A stretch of DNA of 32,785 nt, taken from the NCBI GenBank assembly GCA_017619615.1, contig JAFZRY010000031.1:1-32785 (forward strand), in the 5' to 3' direction. The notes beneath the pieces were generated by a model. It was not told the origin of the DNA, ran no database searches, and worked only from the letters and a program-made list of their open reading frames with translations. This document shows positions 21,382 through 29,033 of this stretch, piece by piece; the first letter of the stretch is position 1, and the number at the start of each line of letters is the position of its first letter. Both the position numbers and the translations under genes were made by a program. This stretch comes from Lachnospiraceae bacterium (GTDB lineage: Bacteria > Bacillota > Clostridia > Lachnospirales > Lachnospiraceae).

Positions 21382-21388
21382 TCCGCGC

Positions 21389-22042
21389 CTACCAGATAAA
21401 ATTCGATCTCAGCATCTCGCCGTTGTCGATCAGCAGATCCTCGCCGGTCATGGAGCGGTTCACAACGGTCAGGAAATACGCGAATTCCGCGATCTCCTCC
21501 GGCGCGGCCCATTTGCCCAGCAGCGTCTCCGCCTTCACCGCCGCATACAGTTCCTCCGACTCCAGGATGTGCCGGTTGGCCGGGGTCACGACGCCGCCGG
21601 GCGAGATGCTGTTGACGGTCACACCGCACGCCGCGAGATGCAGCGCCCGGTTCTTCATATACCCCACCAGGCCGGCCTTGGATGCCGCGTAGCGGGGGAA
21701 TTCCGCGCCGTTGCGCGCGGACGCGGACGCGATGTACAGGACGGACTGCAGCGCCGGGCTGTCCTCATAGTGCTCCGTGAACCGGATCGCCGCCTCGAGA
21801 TTGACCACGATGGCCTCCTCTTCCTCCAGCGTGCCCGCGCAGCTGATCAGGACGTGCGGCGCGTCGGCGCCTTCCAGCCGCGGGAACCCGTCCCGGATGT
21901 CCCGCTGAAAATGCGTATATTCCGGATGATCGACCGCCGCAGGCTCCTTATCGATCCCGAACACGCGGTGCCCTTCCCGCAGGAATTTCTCCGCGATGGC
22001 CAGGCCGATGCCCTGCGAGGGGCCGGTGATGACGATGTTCAT
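21389..22042 (-). CDS. SDR family NAD(P)-dependent oxidoreductase
   Basis: A 217-residue short-chain dehydrogenase. Cofactor motif TGPSQGIG at the N-terminus, with acidic FGIDKEP after beta2 suggesting NAD preference; ISCAG as the NNAG-equivalent; catalytic YAASK with serine in IASASARN upstream; then ITVNSISPGGV-like VTVNSISPGGV. Start at ATG 22042 (AAAGGA upstream, protein begins MNIVITG); an upstream in-frame ATG at 22096 would run through the dispersed repeat. Directly followed by the permease gene. Substrate unknown. Confidence 0.92.
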   Translation of the reverse strand: MNIVITGPSQGIGLAIAEKFLREGHRVFGIDKEPAAVDHPEYTHFQRDIRDGFPRLEGADAPHVLISCAGTLEEEEAIVVNLEAAIRFTEHYEDSPALQSVLYIASASARNGAEFPRYAASKAGLVGYMKNRALHLAACGVTVNSISPGGVVTPANRHILESEELYAAVKAETLLGKWAAPEEIAEFAYFLTVVNRSMTGEDLLIDNGEMLRSNFIW

Positions 22043-22081
22043 TTGGCATGTTTCCTTTCTCTCAGGGAAGTCCTCTTCTCC

Positions 22082-22107
22082 GGGCCGATGAGACATCGGC
22101 CCCTACG
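22082..22107. repeat. Dispersed palindrome, family 1, copy D
   Basis: GGGCCGATG-AGA-CATCGGCCC then CTACG, in the gap between the queuosine transporter and the SDR gene. It is in the leader or intercistronic RNA, where it would fold as a 9-bp hairpin with a 3-base loop. Confidence 0.88.
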
Positions 22108-22127
22108 ACCAGCAGCCTGCAGCCCGC

Positions 22128-22829
22128 TTATGCCACTTCTCCGTCCGCGATCAGCTTCTTCGCCACCCGGTACCCGAGCGGCGAGAACACCACCTCAAAC
22201 AGCAGTTCCAGCACCGCCCCCGTCACCGCGCACGTGAAGCATTGCAGCAGGCTCCAGCCGAAAAACACGCGGCTTACGATCAGGGCGAACGTCAGATTGT
22301 CCACGAACTGCGCGATGAACGTCGAAACATACGACCTCACCGCGAACGGCCCGAAGCCCTGCTTGCGCTTCAGCAGCCGCCCGATCCCGTAATTCATGAA
22401 ATTGTTCAGGACCGCGGACACCGCGAACGCAACGGAACTCCCCAGAATGATATACCACGTCCCGCCGAACGTCCGGTCCAGCGCGTGGTTGATGACAACC
22501 TCACTGCCTTCCACGAAGCTTTCGCCCCAGACGCCGGGGATCAGGCTGGCCAGGTAAAACAGCCCCGCCATCAGCAGGTTCAGCCCCAGCGCCAGCAGCG
22601 ACATCGCGCTGGCCGCCTTCGGCCCGAAGCAGTGCGTCAGCACGTCCAGCGACATGAACGTCAGCCAGGAAAATAAAATCCCGCAGTCCAGGGCCAGCCA
22701 TGCCACACCCGTATCAATGCTCTTATTCGCCAGCAGATTCATGCCCACGACGGACAGGATCAGCAGCGCGGCGATGACCGGGGGGACCGAAGACACCAGA
22801 CGGCGGAACGCGGAAAAACGATTTTTCAT
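22128..22829 (-). CDS. Queuosine precursor transporter (YhhQ/VUT family)
   Basis: A 233-residue polytopic protein of the VUT/YhhQ family: LDCGILFSWLTFMSLDVLTHCFGPKAASAMSLLALGLNL, HALDRTFGGTWYIILGSSVAFAVSAVLNNFMNYGIG, RSYVSTFIAQFVDNLTFALIVSRVF and the C-terminal GYRVAKKL. YhhQ imports preQ0/preQ1 for queuosine in tRNA. The preQ1-I riboswitch overlapping its ribosome site strongly supports this. Start at ATG 22829 (AAGGAG lies in the riboswitch); an ATG at 22868 lies inside the aptamer and is not used. No other queuosine genes in the window, so this organism may rely on salvage. Confidence 0.94.
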   Translation of the reverse strand: MKNRFSAFRRLVSSVPPVIAALLILSVVGMNLLANKSIDTGVAWLALDCGILFSWLTFMSLDVLTHCFGPKAASAMSLLALGLNLLMAGLFYLASLIPGVWGESFVEGSEVVINHALDRTFGGTWYIILGSSVAFAVSAVLNNFMNYGIGRLLKRKQGFGPFAVRSYVSTFIAQFVDNLTFALIVSRVFFGWSLLQCFTCAVTGAVLELLFEVVFSPLGYRVAKKLIADGEVA

Positions 22830-22834
22830 AACAG

Positions 22835-22870
22835 CTCCTTGTTTTTTTAGGGTGGTTATCAGGAACACCC
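22835..22870 (-). ncRNA. preQ1-I riboswitch
   Basis: Minus strand GGGTG (22866-22870) pairs with CACCC (22850-22854) as P1, with loop TTCCTGATAAC. The A-rich tail TAAAAAAACAAGGAG that folds into the P1 minor groove follows at once. This is the compact preQ1 class I pseudoknot; the tail ends with the Shine-Dalgarno AAGGAG, so control is probably at translation start. Confidence 0.9.
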
Positions 22871-22895
22871 ATATCGCCGCACGGCGGCGTGATTT

Positions 22896-22924
22896 ATGCT
22901 ACCACAGAATGCCCGGAAATGCAA
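22896..22924 (-). promoter_or_regulatory. Promoter of the preQ1 riboswitch/transporter
   Basis: Minus strand TTGCAT (22919-22924), 17 bp, TAGCAT (22896-22901). Confidence 0.72.
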
Positions 22925-22932
22925 GGGAACTC

Positions 22933-22961
22933 TTGCCCAAACCCGCGAAAAATGCTAAAAT
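22933..22961 (+). promoter_or_regulatory. Promoter of the receiver-domain gene
   Basis: TTGCCC (22933-22938), 17 bp, TAAAAT (22956-22961). Its -35 lies 8 bp from the -35 of the divergent transporter promoter. Confidence 0.72.
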
Positions 22962-22990
22962 AACAATTAATCTGTAGAACGGAGCCGCCC

Positions 22991-23371
22991 ATGAAGATCC
23001 TGATCCTTGAAGACAGCAATGAAAAATACATGGCCCTCGCGCGGGTCCTTAAGCGCATGGGCGAAGAAAACGTCAGCTGGGTCGACAATCAGGCCGACGG
23101 GCTGGCGATGCTGGAGGAGGCCGCCGCAAGCGGCGCGCCGTTCGACCTGGCCATCACCGACATGCACTATCCGCCCGCGCCGGACGCGCCGTCCGAGTTC
23201 GACTGCGGCAAGCGGCTGCCGGCCACGCTGGAGGAGCGGGGGCTGCAGGTGAAGACCGTGCTCTGCTCTTCCGTCCGGTATCAGGTCCCGGGGTTCGACG
23301 CGTGTCTCTGGTTCATTAAATCCAGCGACTGGGAGAGCGAGCTGCGGGACATCCTGCAGCGGCTGCGCTGA
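22991..23371 (+). CDS. Orphan receiver (REC) domain protein
   Basis: A 126-residue stand-alone response-regulator receiver: acidic pair E7-D8 (LILEDSN), phospho-acceptor Asp57 (LAITDMHY), Ser93/94 in place of Thr (VLCSS) and Lys110 (LWFIKSS). Between Asp57 and the next helix there is a Pro-rich insertion (PPAPDAPSEFDCG). No output domain and no histidine kinase gene nearby. It may act like a CheY/Spo0F-type relay or bind a partner directly. Own promoter; the M3 peptidase gene follows on the same strand without a clear terminator. Confidence 0.85.
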   Translation: MKILILEDSNEKYMALARVLKRMGEENVSWVDNQADGLAMLEEAAASGAPFDLAITDMHYPPAPDAPSEFDCGKRLPATLEERGLQVKTVLCSSVRYQVPGFDACLWFIKSSDWESELRDILQRLR

Positions 23372-23457
23372 ACCCGGCCGTACTGCCACCCGGCCGAGGC
23401 AGCCCCTTCACAACACGACCAACTCTTTCCCCAAGCACCACCCGAAAGGAGTTACCC

Positions 23458-25152
23458 ATGAAAATGTTTCCCTTTAAAGACATGCCCTACACCCGTCCCG
23501 ACATGGACGCCATGAAAAAGGCCCTGGCGGAGACCACGGAGATCCTGCGGACCGCGGCCGCTTACGAAGAGGCCCGCGCCGCCTTTTTTGCGCTGCAGGA
23601 GCAGGAAATGCAGGGGTTCACCCTGATCTCCCTCTGTTCCGTCCGCAACACCATCGACACGACGGACGATTTCTACGACGGCGAAATGAAGTGGATCCGC
23701 GAGCAGAACGCCGCCCTGATCCCGCTGCGCAAGCAGTATCAGGAAGCCCTGGCCGCCTGCCCGCACCGCGCCGCGTTTGAGGCGGAGTTCGGGCCCCAGC
23801 TGTTCCGCCTGGTGGACGCCTCGCTGAAGACCACGGACGAGCGCCTGATGCGGGACATCATCCGCGAAGGCGAACTGACCAACCAGTACCAGAAGGACAG
23901 CGCCCTGGCTGTCACGGAATTCCGCGGCGAAAAGTGCAATTTCTACGGCCTGCTGAAGCATATGGAGAGCACGGACCGCGACGAGCGCAAAGAAGCGTTC
24001 GAAGCCTGGGCCGGGCTGTATGAAAGCATCAGCCCGAAGCTGGACGCCCAGTACGACGAACTCGTGCATCTGCGCGACGGCATGGCGAAGAAACTCGGCT
24101 TCGCCTCTTACACGGAGCTGGCTTATCTGCAGCGCCGCCGCTTCGATTACACGCAGGAAGACGCGGCAAAGTTCCGCGCGCAGATCAAAGAAGTCATCAC
24201 CCCCGCGGTGGCCCGCATCCGCGAGCGCCAGCGTGAACTGCTGGGCGTGGACAAGCTGCGCTATTACGATGAGGCGCTGCTCTTCCCCGAAGGCAACGCG
24301 GACCCCATCGGCACCATGGAGGAACTCGTCGCCAAGGCGCAGCGGATGTACCGTGAAATGAGCCCGGAGACCGGCGAATTCTTCGATTTCATGGTCGATT
24401 ATCACCTATTCGACCTGGAGACCCGCCCCGGCAAGCGCATGGGCGGCTACATGACCCGCTTCCCGGCCTATAAAGCCCCGTTCATCTTCAGCAATTTCAA
24501 CGGAACCAGCGCCGACGTAGACGTCCTGACGCACGAGGCCGGCCACGCCTTCCAGGGCTATCTGGCCATGCGCTCGATTCCGGTCAGCATGCTCTCCGGT
24601 TCCACTTCGGAGATCAACGAGATCCATTCGATGAGCATGGAGCACTTCGCGTACCCGTGGATGGAAAGCTTTTTTGGCGAAAACTGTGAAAAGTATCTGA
24701 CCGCGCACCTGATCGGCGCGCTGGCCGTGCTGCCGTATATGGCCTGTGTGGACGAGTATCAGCACCGGGTCTATGAAAAGCCGGACATGACCGCGCTCGA
24801 GCGCCGCGCCGTGTGGCGGGAGATCGAAAAGGCCTACATGCCCTGGCGCGATTACGACGGCAATGCGTTCCTGGAGGGCGGCGGTTTCTGGATGCAGAAG
24901 CAGCACATTTTCCTGTACCCGTTCTATTACATCGACTACGCGCTGGCGCAGATGGGCGCCTTCCACTATTACGGTCTCATGAAGACCGACCGGCCGAAGG
25001 CCTGGGCGGACTATCTGCGCCTCTGCCGCGCCGGCGGGACGAAGGGCTATTTCGACCTGCTGAAGGAAGGCGGGCTGCCCAACCCGTTCGAGCCGGGCAC
25101 CGTGGAGGCGTGCGTGGGGCACGTGATTCGGGAGATCGAGGAACGGTACTGA
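23458..25152 (+). CDS. M3 family oligoendopeptidase (PepF-like)
   Basis: A 564-residue cytoplasmic zinc metallopeptidase of family M3. Zinc site HEAGH at residues 359-363 (DVLTHEAGHAFQGY), third ligand Glu388 in NEIHSMSMEHF, 25 residues later. The C-terminal YIDYALAQMGAFHYYGLM...YFDLLKEGGLPNPFEPG block is typical of the clostridial subgroup. It degrades short peptides. GAAAGGAG before ATG 23458. No promoter was found in the 86-base gap, so it may be read from the receiver gene promoter. Confidence 0.95.
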   Translation: MKMFPFKDMPYTRPDMDAMKKALAETTEILRTAAAYEEARAAFFALQEQEMQGFTLISLCSVRNTIDTTDDFYDGEMKWIREQNAALIPLRKQYQEALAACPHRAAFEAEFGPQLFRLVDASLKTTDERLMRDIIREGELTNQYQKDSALAVTEFRGEKCNFYGLLKHMESTDRDERKEAFEAWAGLYESISPKLDAQYDELVHLRDGMAKKLGFASYTELAYLQRRRFDYTQEDAAKFRAQIKEVITPAVARIRERQRELLGVDKLRYYDEALLFPEGNADPIGTMEELVAKAQRMYREMSPETGEFFDFMVDYHLFDLETRPGKRMGGYMTRFPAYKAPFIFSNFNGTSADVDVLTHEAGHAFQGYLAMRSIPVSMLSGSTSEINEIHSMSMEHFAYPWMESFFGENCEKYLTAHLIGALAVLPYMACVDEYQHRVYEKPDMTALERRAVWREIEKAYMPWRDYDGNAFLEGGGFWMQKQHIFLYPFYYIDYALAQMGAFHYYGLMKTDRPKAWADYLRLCRAGGTKGYFDLLKEGGLPNPFEPGTVEACVGHVIREIEERY

Positions 25153-25226
25153 AAGCACGGCCCCGGCCCATATAAGGCCCGGACGGCCGCTCCTGACACA
25201 ATAATTGATTCGAAAGGAACAACGCG

Positions 25227-25835
25227 ATGGATCCCCGAACCTGGTTAGAGATTGCCGGTTATATCGGCTCGGCCCTGGTGCTGCTCTCCTTCCTGATGAC
25301 CTCCGTGGTCAAACTGCGGCTGGTCAATATGGCGGGCAGTTTCATTTCCTTCATCTACGCCCTGATCATCGGCTCCTACCCGCTGGCGCTCATGAACTGC
25401 GCGCTGGTCCTGATCAATCTGTACTTCCTGTGGAAGATCCGCCACACCCGGAAGGATTACCGGATCCTGGAAACAGCGGCCGACGACCCGGTGCTTGTCC
25501 ACTTCCTGACAGAGTACGCGGCGGATATCGGGGCCTGCTTTCCGGGCATCGACACGGATCCCGCGGCAGCCGACGTGCGCGGCCTGATCCTCTGCGAGGA
25601 CACCCCGGCCGGCATCGTCTTCCTGAAGACCGAAGGCACCGCCGCCCGCCTGCTTCTGGACTATTCCATGCCCCGCTTCCGGGATTTTTCTCTGGGGGCC
25701 TTCCTGGCGGATGAGCTGAAAGCGCGCGGCTTCACCGAACTGCGCTACGGCGGGCCGGATCAGAACCACCGGAAATATCTGGAAAAGCTGCGGTTTGTGC
25801 GGGATCCGTCCGGCACCTGGATCAAAAAGCTTTAA
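25227..25835 (+). CDS. YgjV-like membrane protein with unknown C-terminal domain
   Basis: A 202-residue protein. The first 75 residues contain three membrane helices in the YgjV inner-membrane pattern (WLEIAGYIGSALVLLSFLMTSVVKLRLVNMAGSFISFIYALIIGSYPLALMNCALVLINLYFL). The soluble C-terminal half (ETAADDPVLVHFLTEYAADIGACFPG...FLADELKARGFTELRYGGPDQNHRKYLEKLRFVR) resembles a GNAT-like fold in helix/strand order but has no clear acetyl-CoA loop; I do not assign activity. AAAGGAA before ATG 25227; terminator directly after. Confidence 0.78.
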   Translation: MDPRTWLEIAGYIGSALVLLSFLMTSVVKLRLVNMAGSFISFIYALIIGSYPLALMNCALVLINLYFLWKIRHTRKDYRILETAADDPVLVHFLTEYAADIGACFPGIDTDPAAADVRGLILCEDTPAGIVFLKTEGTAARLLLDYSMPRFRDFSLGAFLADELKARGFTELRYGGPDQNHRKYLEKLRFVRDPSGTWIKKL

Positions 25836-25849
25836 CCGCCGCGGCTGAC

Positions 25850-25880
25850 GGAGCGGGTCGAAAGATCCGCTCCTCTTTTA
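25850..25880 (+). terminator. Terminator of the YgjV-like gene
   Basis: 10-bp stem GGAGCGGGTC (25850-25859)/GATCCGCTCC (25864-25873) with one G.T pair, GAAA tetraloop, then TCTTTTATT. Confidence 0.92.
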
Positions 25881-25884
25881 TTAC

Positions 25885-25913
25885 TTGACAGGGCAGTCTA
25901 CCGGTGATAGACT
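25885..25913 (+). promoter_or_regulatory. Promoter of the secreted-protein/PstS-like operon
   Basis: TTGACA (25885-25890), 17 bp, TAGACT (25908-25913). An imperfect dyad GTCTA (25896-25900)/TAGAC (25908-25912) overlaps the -10 and could be an operator (weak). Confidence 0.75.
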
Positions 25914-25954
25914 TGTTTTGACAGTATTGAAAAAAGCCTTCGAAAGGAACCGTC

Positions 25955-27805
25955 ATGATGAAATTCAGATATTTTCCGATCCTGGCCGTTATTCTTCTCT
26001 GGCTCTCCTGCGCTCCGCAGGTGCTGGCCGAGGAGCCGGGCAGCACACTGCCCCTGATATTCACGGCGCTGGAAATAGAGGCGGATGAGGATTCCGGCCG
26101 TACGGCCTGTCTCTGGGTCCTGGAGAATCCCACGGACGTTCCCTGGTCCGGAGAGCTGCCGCTGCCTTTTCTTTCCGCGGGATTTCGGAAAGAGAGCCTG
26201 ACGGTCTCCGCCTCCGCGCCCTGCCGCGCGACAGACAGCGGCACCCTCCGCTGCGGGATCCCGCCGCAGGGATCCCTCGCCGTCCGGTATGAGTACCGGA
26301 CCGAAACTTCTCTGGTACATGCCCGCGTGATCGCGCTGGACCTGACCGCGGCGCCGTTTTCTTCTTTTTCCGAAATCGGGCGGCTTACTGTTTCCCTGAC
26401 CCTGCGGGAAGAGGATCTGCCGTTAGTCAAAAAGCTCGCGCCGCTTAACTGGAGCCTGGACGGACAGACGGTCCGCTGGGAGTTAACGGATCTTAAGCCC
26501 GGCGAGCTTCTTCCCCGTCTCTTTCTGGAAAAGACGACCTGGCGTGGCCTGAGAGGCAGCCGGGATTTTGATCCCAACGAAGTGCAGCTTTTTGTGCTGG
26601 AGCACATCGGAGACTGGTTCCGGGACGGGATCCCGCTGCCGGAGCATCCCGGCGATTACTATCGCGTCATTAACCTTCTGACCGAGAACGAAGCGAAGGA
26701 CGAGAACGATGCGGGCTGGTGGAGCCGCCGCAGCGATCTGTCCGAAAATACGCCGGACATCCTCCGCGCCGCGGATCATCTGATCCTGCGGGAAATCTTC
26801 CGGGGCCATATCACGGGAACGGATGCGGATTCCCTGTTGCAGATGCTTGTTGACCCCACGCAGCTGAATCCGCTGACGGCGGAACTGCTGCGCCGGCATC
26901 TGTACGGCGACCGGCTGTACCGGGTCGTGATCGGCTACGGGATGGATGCTTCTCTGGAAAACACGCAGGTCTATCACGGCTGGATGAAGAATCTGACCTG
27001 CGCGGATGCCCGGAAATACGTGCGTATCCCCTCGTATTTTTCCTACTATAAGCATCGGCCGGAAAGCCTGATCACCCGGTGGACCGAGCTTCCTTACAGC
27101 GACAGCCGGACCCCCGGTGTTCTGCGGGACTATCTGGACGCCGTGGAAGCGGACCTGTACGCCGAACAGTTTCTGGCGGATGACCGCAACGGCCGTTTTC
27201 CGCTTTACCATTACACGGCCCCCGATTTCACCATGGACATGTATTACAATTCCTATTACGGCCTGATCCCCGGCGGATCGCTTTCGAAAGAGGCCGTGGA
27301 CAGCGTTCTGGAAGCGCTGATCGAGGACGGACACTATTACAGTGACTCCACCATCTGCACGGTTCCCTGGGACGATCCCGTCCTAGCCGGGATCGGGATC
27401 CCCTGTCTGGTACAGTTTTCCAGTCTGGTCATTCTGCAGCAGCTGGAGCCGGAGCCGGGCCCCGACACAGAGTACAAGCCGTTCTGCCGGCACCTGAACG
27501 GATACCTGGATGTTCCCTGCGGATTGGATCTGTATCTTGAGCTTCTGGAAAGTCCGGCCCTTGCGGCCGACAGGGCTGCGCGGCTGGAAAAACAGGCTGA
27601 GCGGGAAGAAATCTTAAGAACCCGGATCGAAGCGGCCGCCGGACAAACGCTGCTGCCGGCACCGATGCTGCATCCTCTGCTGCCTCAGGCGGCGCCGCGA
27701 TTTGCGGCCTGGCTGGCACAGGGCGGCGCCCGCTCCGGGGAAGCGGCGCCCTGCCGGGCTTTTGCCCTGGCCGAAAATGCGGGTTCCGCCCCGCTCAGTC
27801 ATTGA
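25955..27805 (+). CDS. Large secreted protein of unknown function
   Basis: A 616-residue protein with a classic signal peptide: MMKFRYFPILAVILLWLSC.. cleaved probably after VLAEE-type site (QVLA-EE). The mature N-terminal 150 residues look like beta-sandwich repeats (ENPTDVPWSGELPLPFLS...YEYRTETSLVHARVIALDL...GRLTVSLTLREEDLP). The middle, from about residue 200, is helical and Tyr/Trp-rich. No catalytic motif, sortase motif or membrane anchor found. The last 70 residues are rich in Ala, Pro and Leu with an atypical composition. I do not recognise the family. It is followed 33 bases later by the PstS-like lipoprotein in the same operon, so both probably act outside the membrane. Confidence 0.8.
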   Translation: MMKFRYFPILAVILLWLSCAPQVLAEEPGSTLPLIFTALEIEADEDSGRTACLWVLENPTDVPWSGELPLPFLSAGFRKESLTVSASAPCRATDSGTLRCGIPPQGSLAVRYEYRTETSLVHARVIALDLTAAPFSSFSEIGRLTVSLTLREEDLPLVKKLAPLNWSLDGQTVRWELTDLKPGELLPRLFLEKTTWRGLRGSRDFDPNEVQLFVLEHIGDWFRDGIPLPEHPGDYYRVINLLTENEAKDENDAGWWSRRSDLSENTPDILRAADHLILREIFRGHITGTDADSLLQMLVDPTQLNPLTAELLRRHLYGDRLYRVVIGYGMDASLENTQVYHGWMKNLTCADARKYVRIPSYFSYYKHRPESLITRWTELPYSDSRTPGVLRDYLDAVEADLYAEQFLADDRNGRFPLYHYTAPDFTMDMYYNSYYGLIPGGSLSKEAVDSVLEALIEDGHYYSDSTICTVPWDDPVLAGIGIPCLVQFSSLVILQQLEPEPGPDTEYKPFCRHLNGYLDVPCGLDLYLELLESPALAADRAARLEKQAEREEILRTRIEAAAGQTLLPAPMLHPLLPQAAPRFAAWLAQGGARSGEAAPCRAFALAENAGSAPLSH

Positions 27806-27838
27806 CCGACAGATTATTCATGAAGGAGGTTTTACTAT

Positions 27839-28948
27839 ATGAAAAAAATGATGTTTGCCGCATTGGCAGCCCTGGTACTGCTCCTTTCTTCCTGCAGCCG
27901 GCCTGCAGTCCCGCCCACGGCGGAGCCCGGAGGAACGCCGTCTTCCGCGGCGGAAGCGGAAACAACAGGTGCTGACATCACGACCGCACAGCCGGAGCTC
28001 ACGGAAAGCCCCACTGCGGAACCGGCGGGTACGGAAGCCCCTGCCACAGAGCCGGCGGGTACGGAAGCCCCTGCCACGGAACCGCCCGCCACGGAGATCC
28101 CGACCACGCAGGCGCCGCCTTCTCCCACCCCTTCCGCAGCGCCCGGACCGCTCCGCTTCACGAAGGAAACTTACCCGAAGGTGGACGGCGCCACCGCCAT
28201 GTATCCGATGTCCGTGGAGATCGCCAAGTCCCTGATCGGCCTGACCGATGAAGAGGCGACGGAATTCATCGTCCATCACACCACCGCCAACGCTTATTAC
28301 AATCTGATCGACCGGACCGTGGACGTGATCTTTGTCTCTGAGCCGTCGGATGATATCTTAAACCGCGCGCGCGAAGCCGGCGTCACCTTCGAAATGGCCG
28401 GCATCGGCCGGGACGGCTTCGTTTTCATTGTCAATCAGGACAACCCCGTGGAAAGCCTGACCCTGGATGAGATCCGGAAGATCTACACCGGAGAGATCAC
28501 GAACTGGAAGGAAGTGGGCGGCGAAGACATCCCCATTCTGGCCTACCAGCGCGAACCCAACTCCGGCAGCCAGAACCTGATGGAAAAGATGGTCATGAAA
28601 GGCCTGACCATGACCGACGCCCCCACCATGATCATCTCAGGCATGGAAGGCCTGATCGACGCCGTCGCCTCTTATGAGAACAGCCGCTCCGCCCTGGGCT
28701 ATTCCATCTACCTGTACGCCAAGGACCAGTATGTGCGGGACAGCATCAAATTCCTGTCCGTCGACGGCGTATATCCCACGGACGAATCCATCGCGGACGG
28801 CTCCTATCCGCTCTCCAAGATCGTTTACGCGGTCTTCCGCGCGGACGAACCCGAAGGAAGCCCGGTGCGTCAGCTGGTGGAATGGCTCCGCACGCCGGAA
28901 GGACAGCAGGCCGTGGAAGCCGGCGGATACGTGGGATTTGAGGAGTGA
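27839..28948 (+). CDS. PstS-like substrate-binding lipoprotein
   Basis: A 369-residue lipoprotein. Signal peptide with lipobox LLSSC (Cys at residue 19), then an 80-residue Thr/Pro/Glu-rich linker, then a PstS-type periplasmic-binding domain: DGATAMYPMSVEIAKSL at its start, VDVIFVSEPSD, the hallmark LDEIRKIYTGEITNWKEVGG, and REPNSGSQNLMEKMVMKG. In family members this binds phosphate. No pstCAB or phoU genes are next to it, so it may be a sensor or serve a transporter elsewhere. AAGGAGG before ATG 27839. Operon with the preceding secreted protein. Confidence 0.9.
   Translation: MKKMMFAALAALVLLLSSCSRPAVPPTAEPGGTPSSAAEAETTGADITTAQPELTESPTAEPAGTEAPATEPAGTEAPATEPPATEIPTTQAPPSPTPSAAPGPLRFTKETYPKVDGATAMYPMSVEIAKSLIGLTDEEATEFIVHHTTANAYYNLIDRTVDVIFVSEPSDDILNRAREAGVTFEMAGIGRDGFVFIVNQDNPVESLTLDEIRKIYTGEITNWKEVGGEDIPILAYQREPNSGSQNLMEKMVMKGLTMTDAPTMIISGMEGLIDAVASYENSRSALGYSIYLYAKDQYVRDSIKFLSVDGVYPTDESIADGSYPLSKIVYAVFRADEPEGSPVRQLVEWLRTPEGQQAVEAGGYVGFEE
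28022..28081 (+). repeat. Two 30-bp tandem repeats in the lipoprotein linker
   Basis: Two near-identical 30-base units encode PAGTEAPATE-type decapeptides in the Thr/Pro-rich linker. Copy number may vary between strains by slippage. Confidence 0.85.
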
Positions 28949-28960
28949 CCCTCCTTTCGA

Positions 28961-28989
28961 TTGACACGGCCCGCCGCAGGAAGTATAGT
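28961..28989 (+). promoter_or_regulatory. Promoter of glutaminase
   Basis: TTGACA (28961-28966), 17 bp, TATAGT (28984-28989). Confidence 0.88.
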
Positions 28990-28994
28990 GGAAG

Positions 28995-29014
28995 TGTCAA
29001 AGAGAACCGTCCCC
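28995..29014 (+). repeat. Half-copy of palindrome family 2 in the glutaminase leader
   Basis: GTCAAAGAGAACCGTCCCC, the right arm of family 2 (compare GGAACCGTCCC at 17,470). No left arm is present. It lies at the start of the glsA mRNA. Confidence 0.6.
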
Positions 29015-29033
29015 AATAACACCGGAGGAAGTG

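Noticed and set aside
25153-25226. Hairpin after the M3 peptidase gene
   Set aside because: Only a 4-bp GGCC/GGCC core around CATATAA can pair and no T run follows, so I do not call a terminator.
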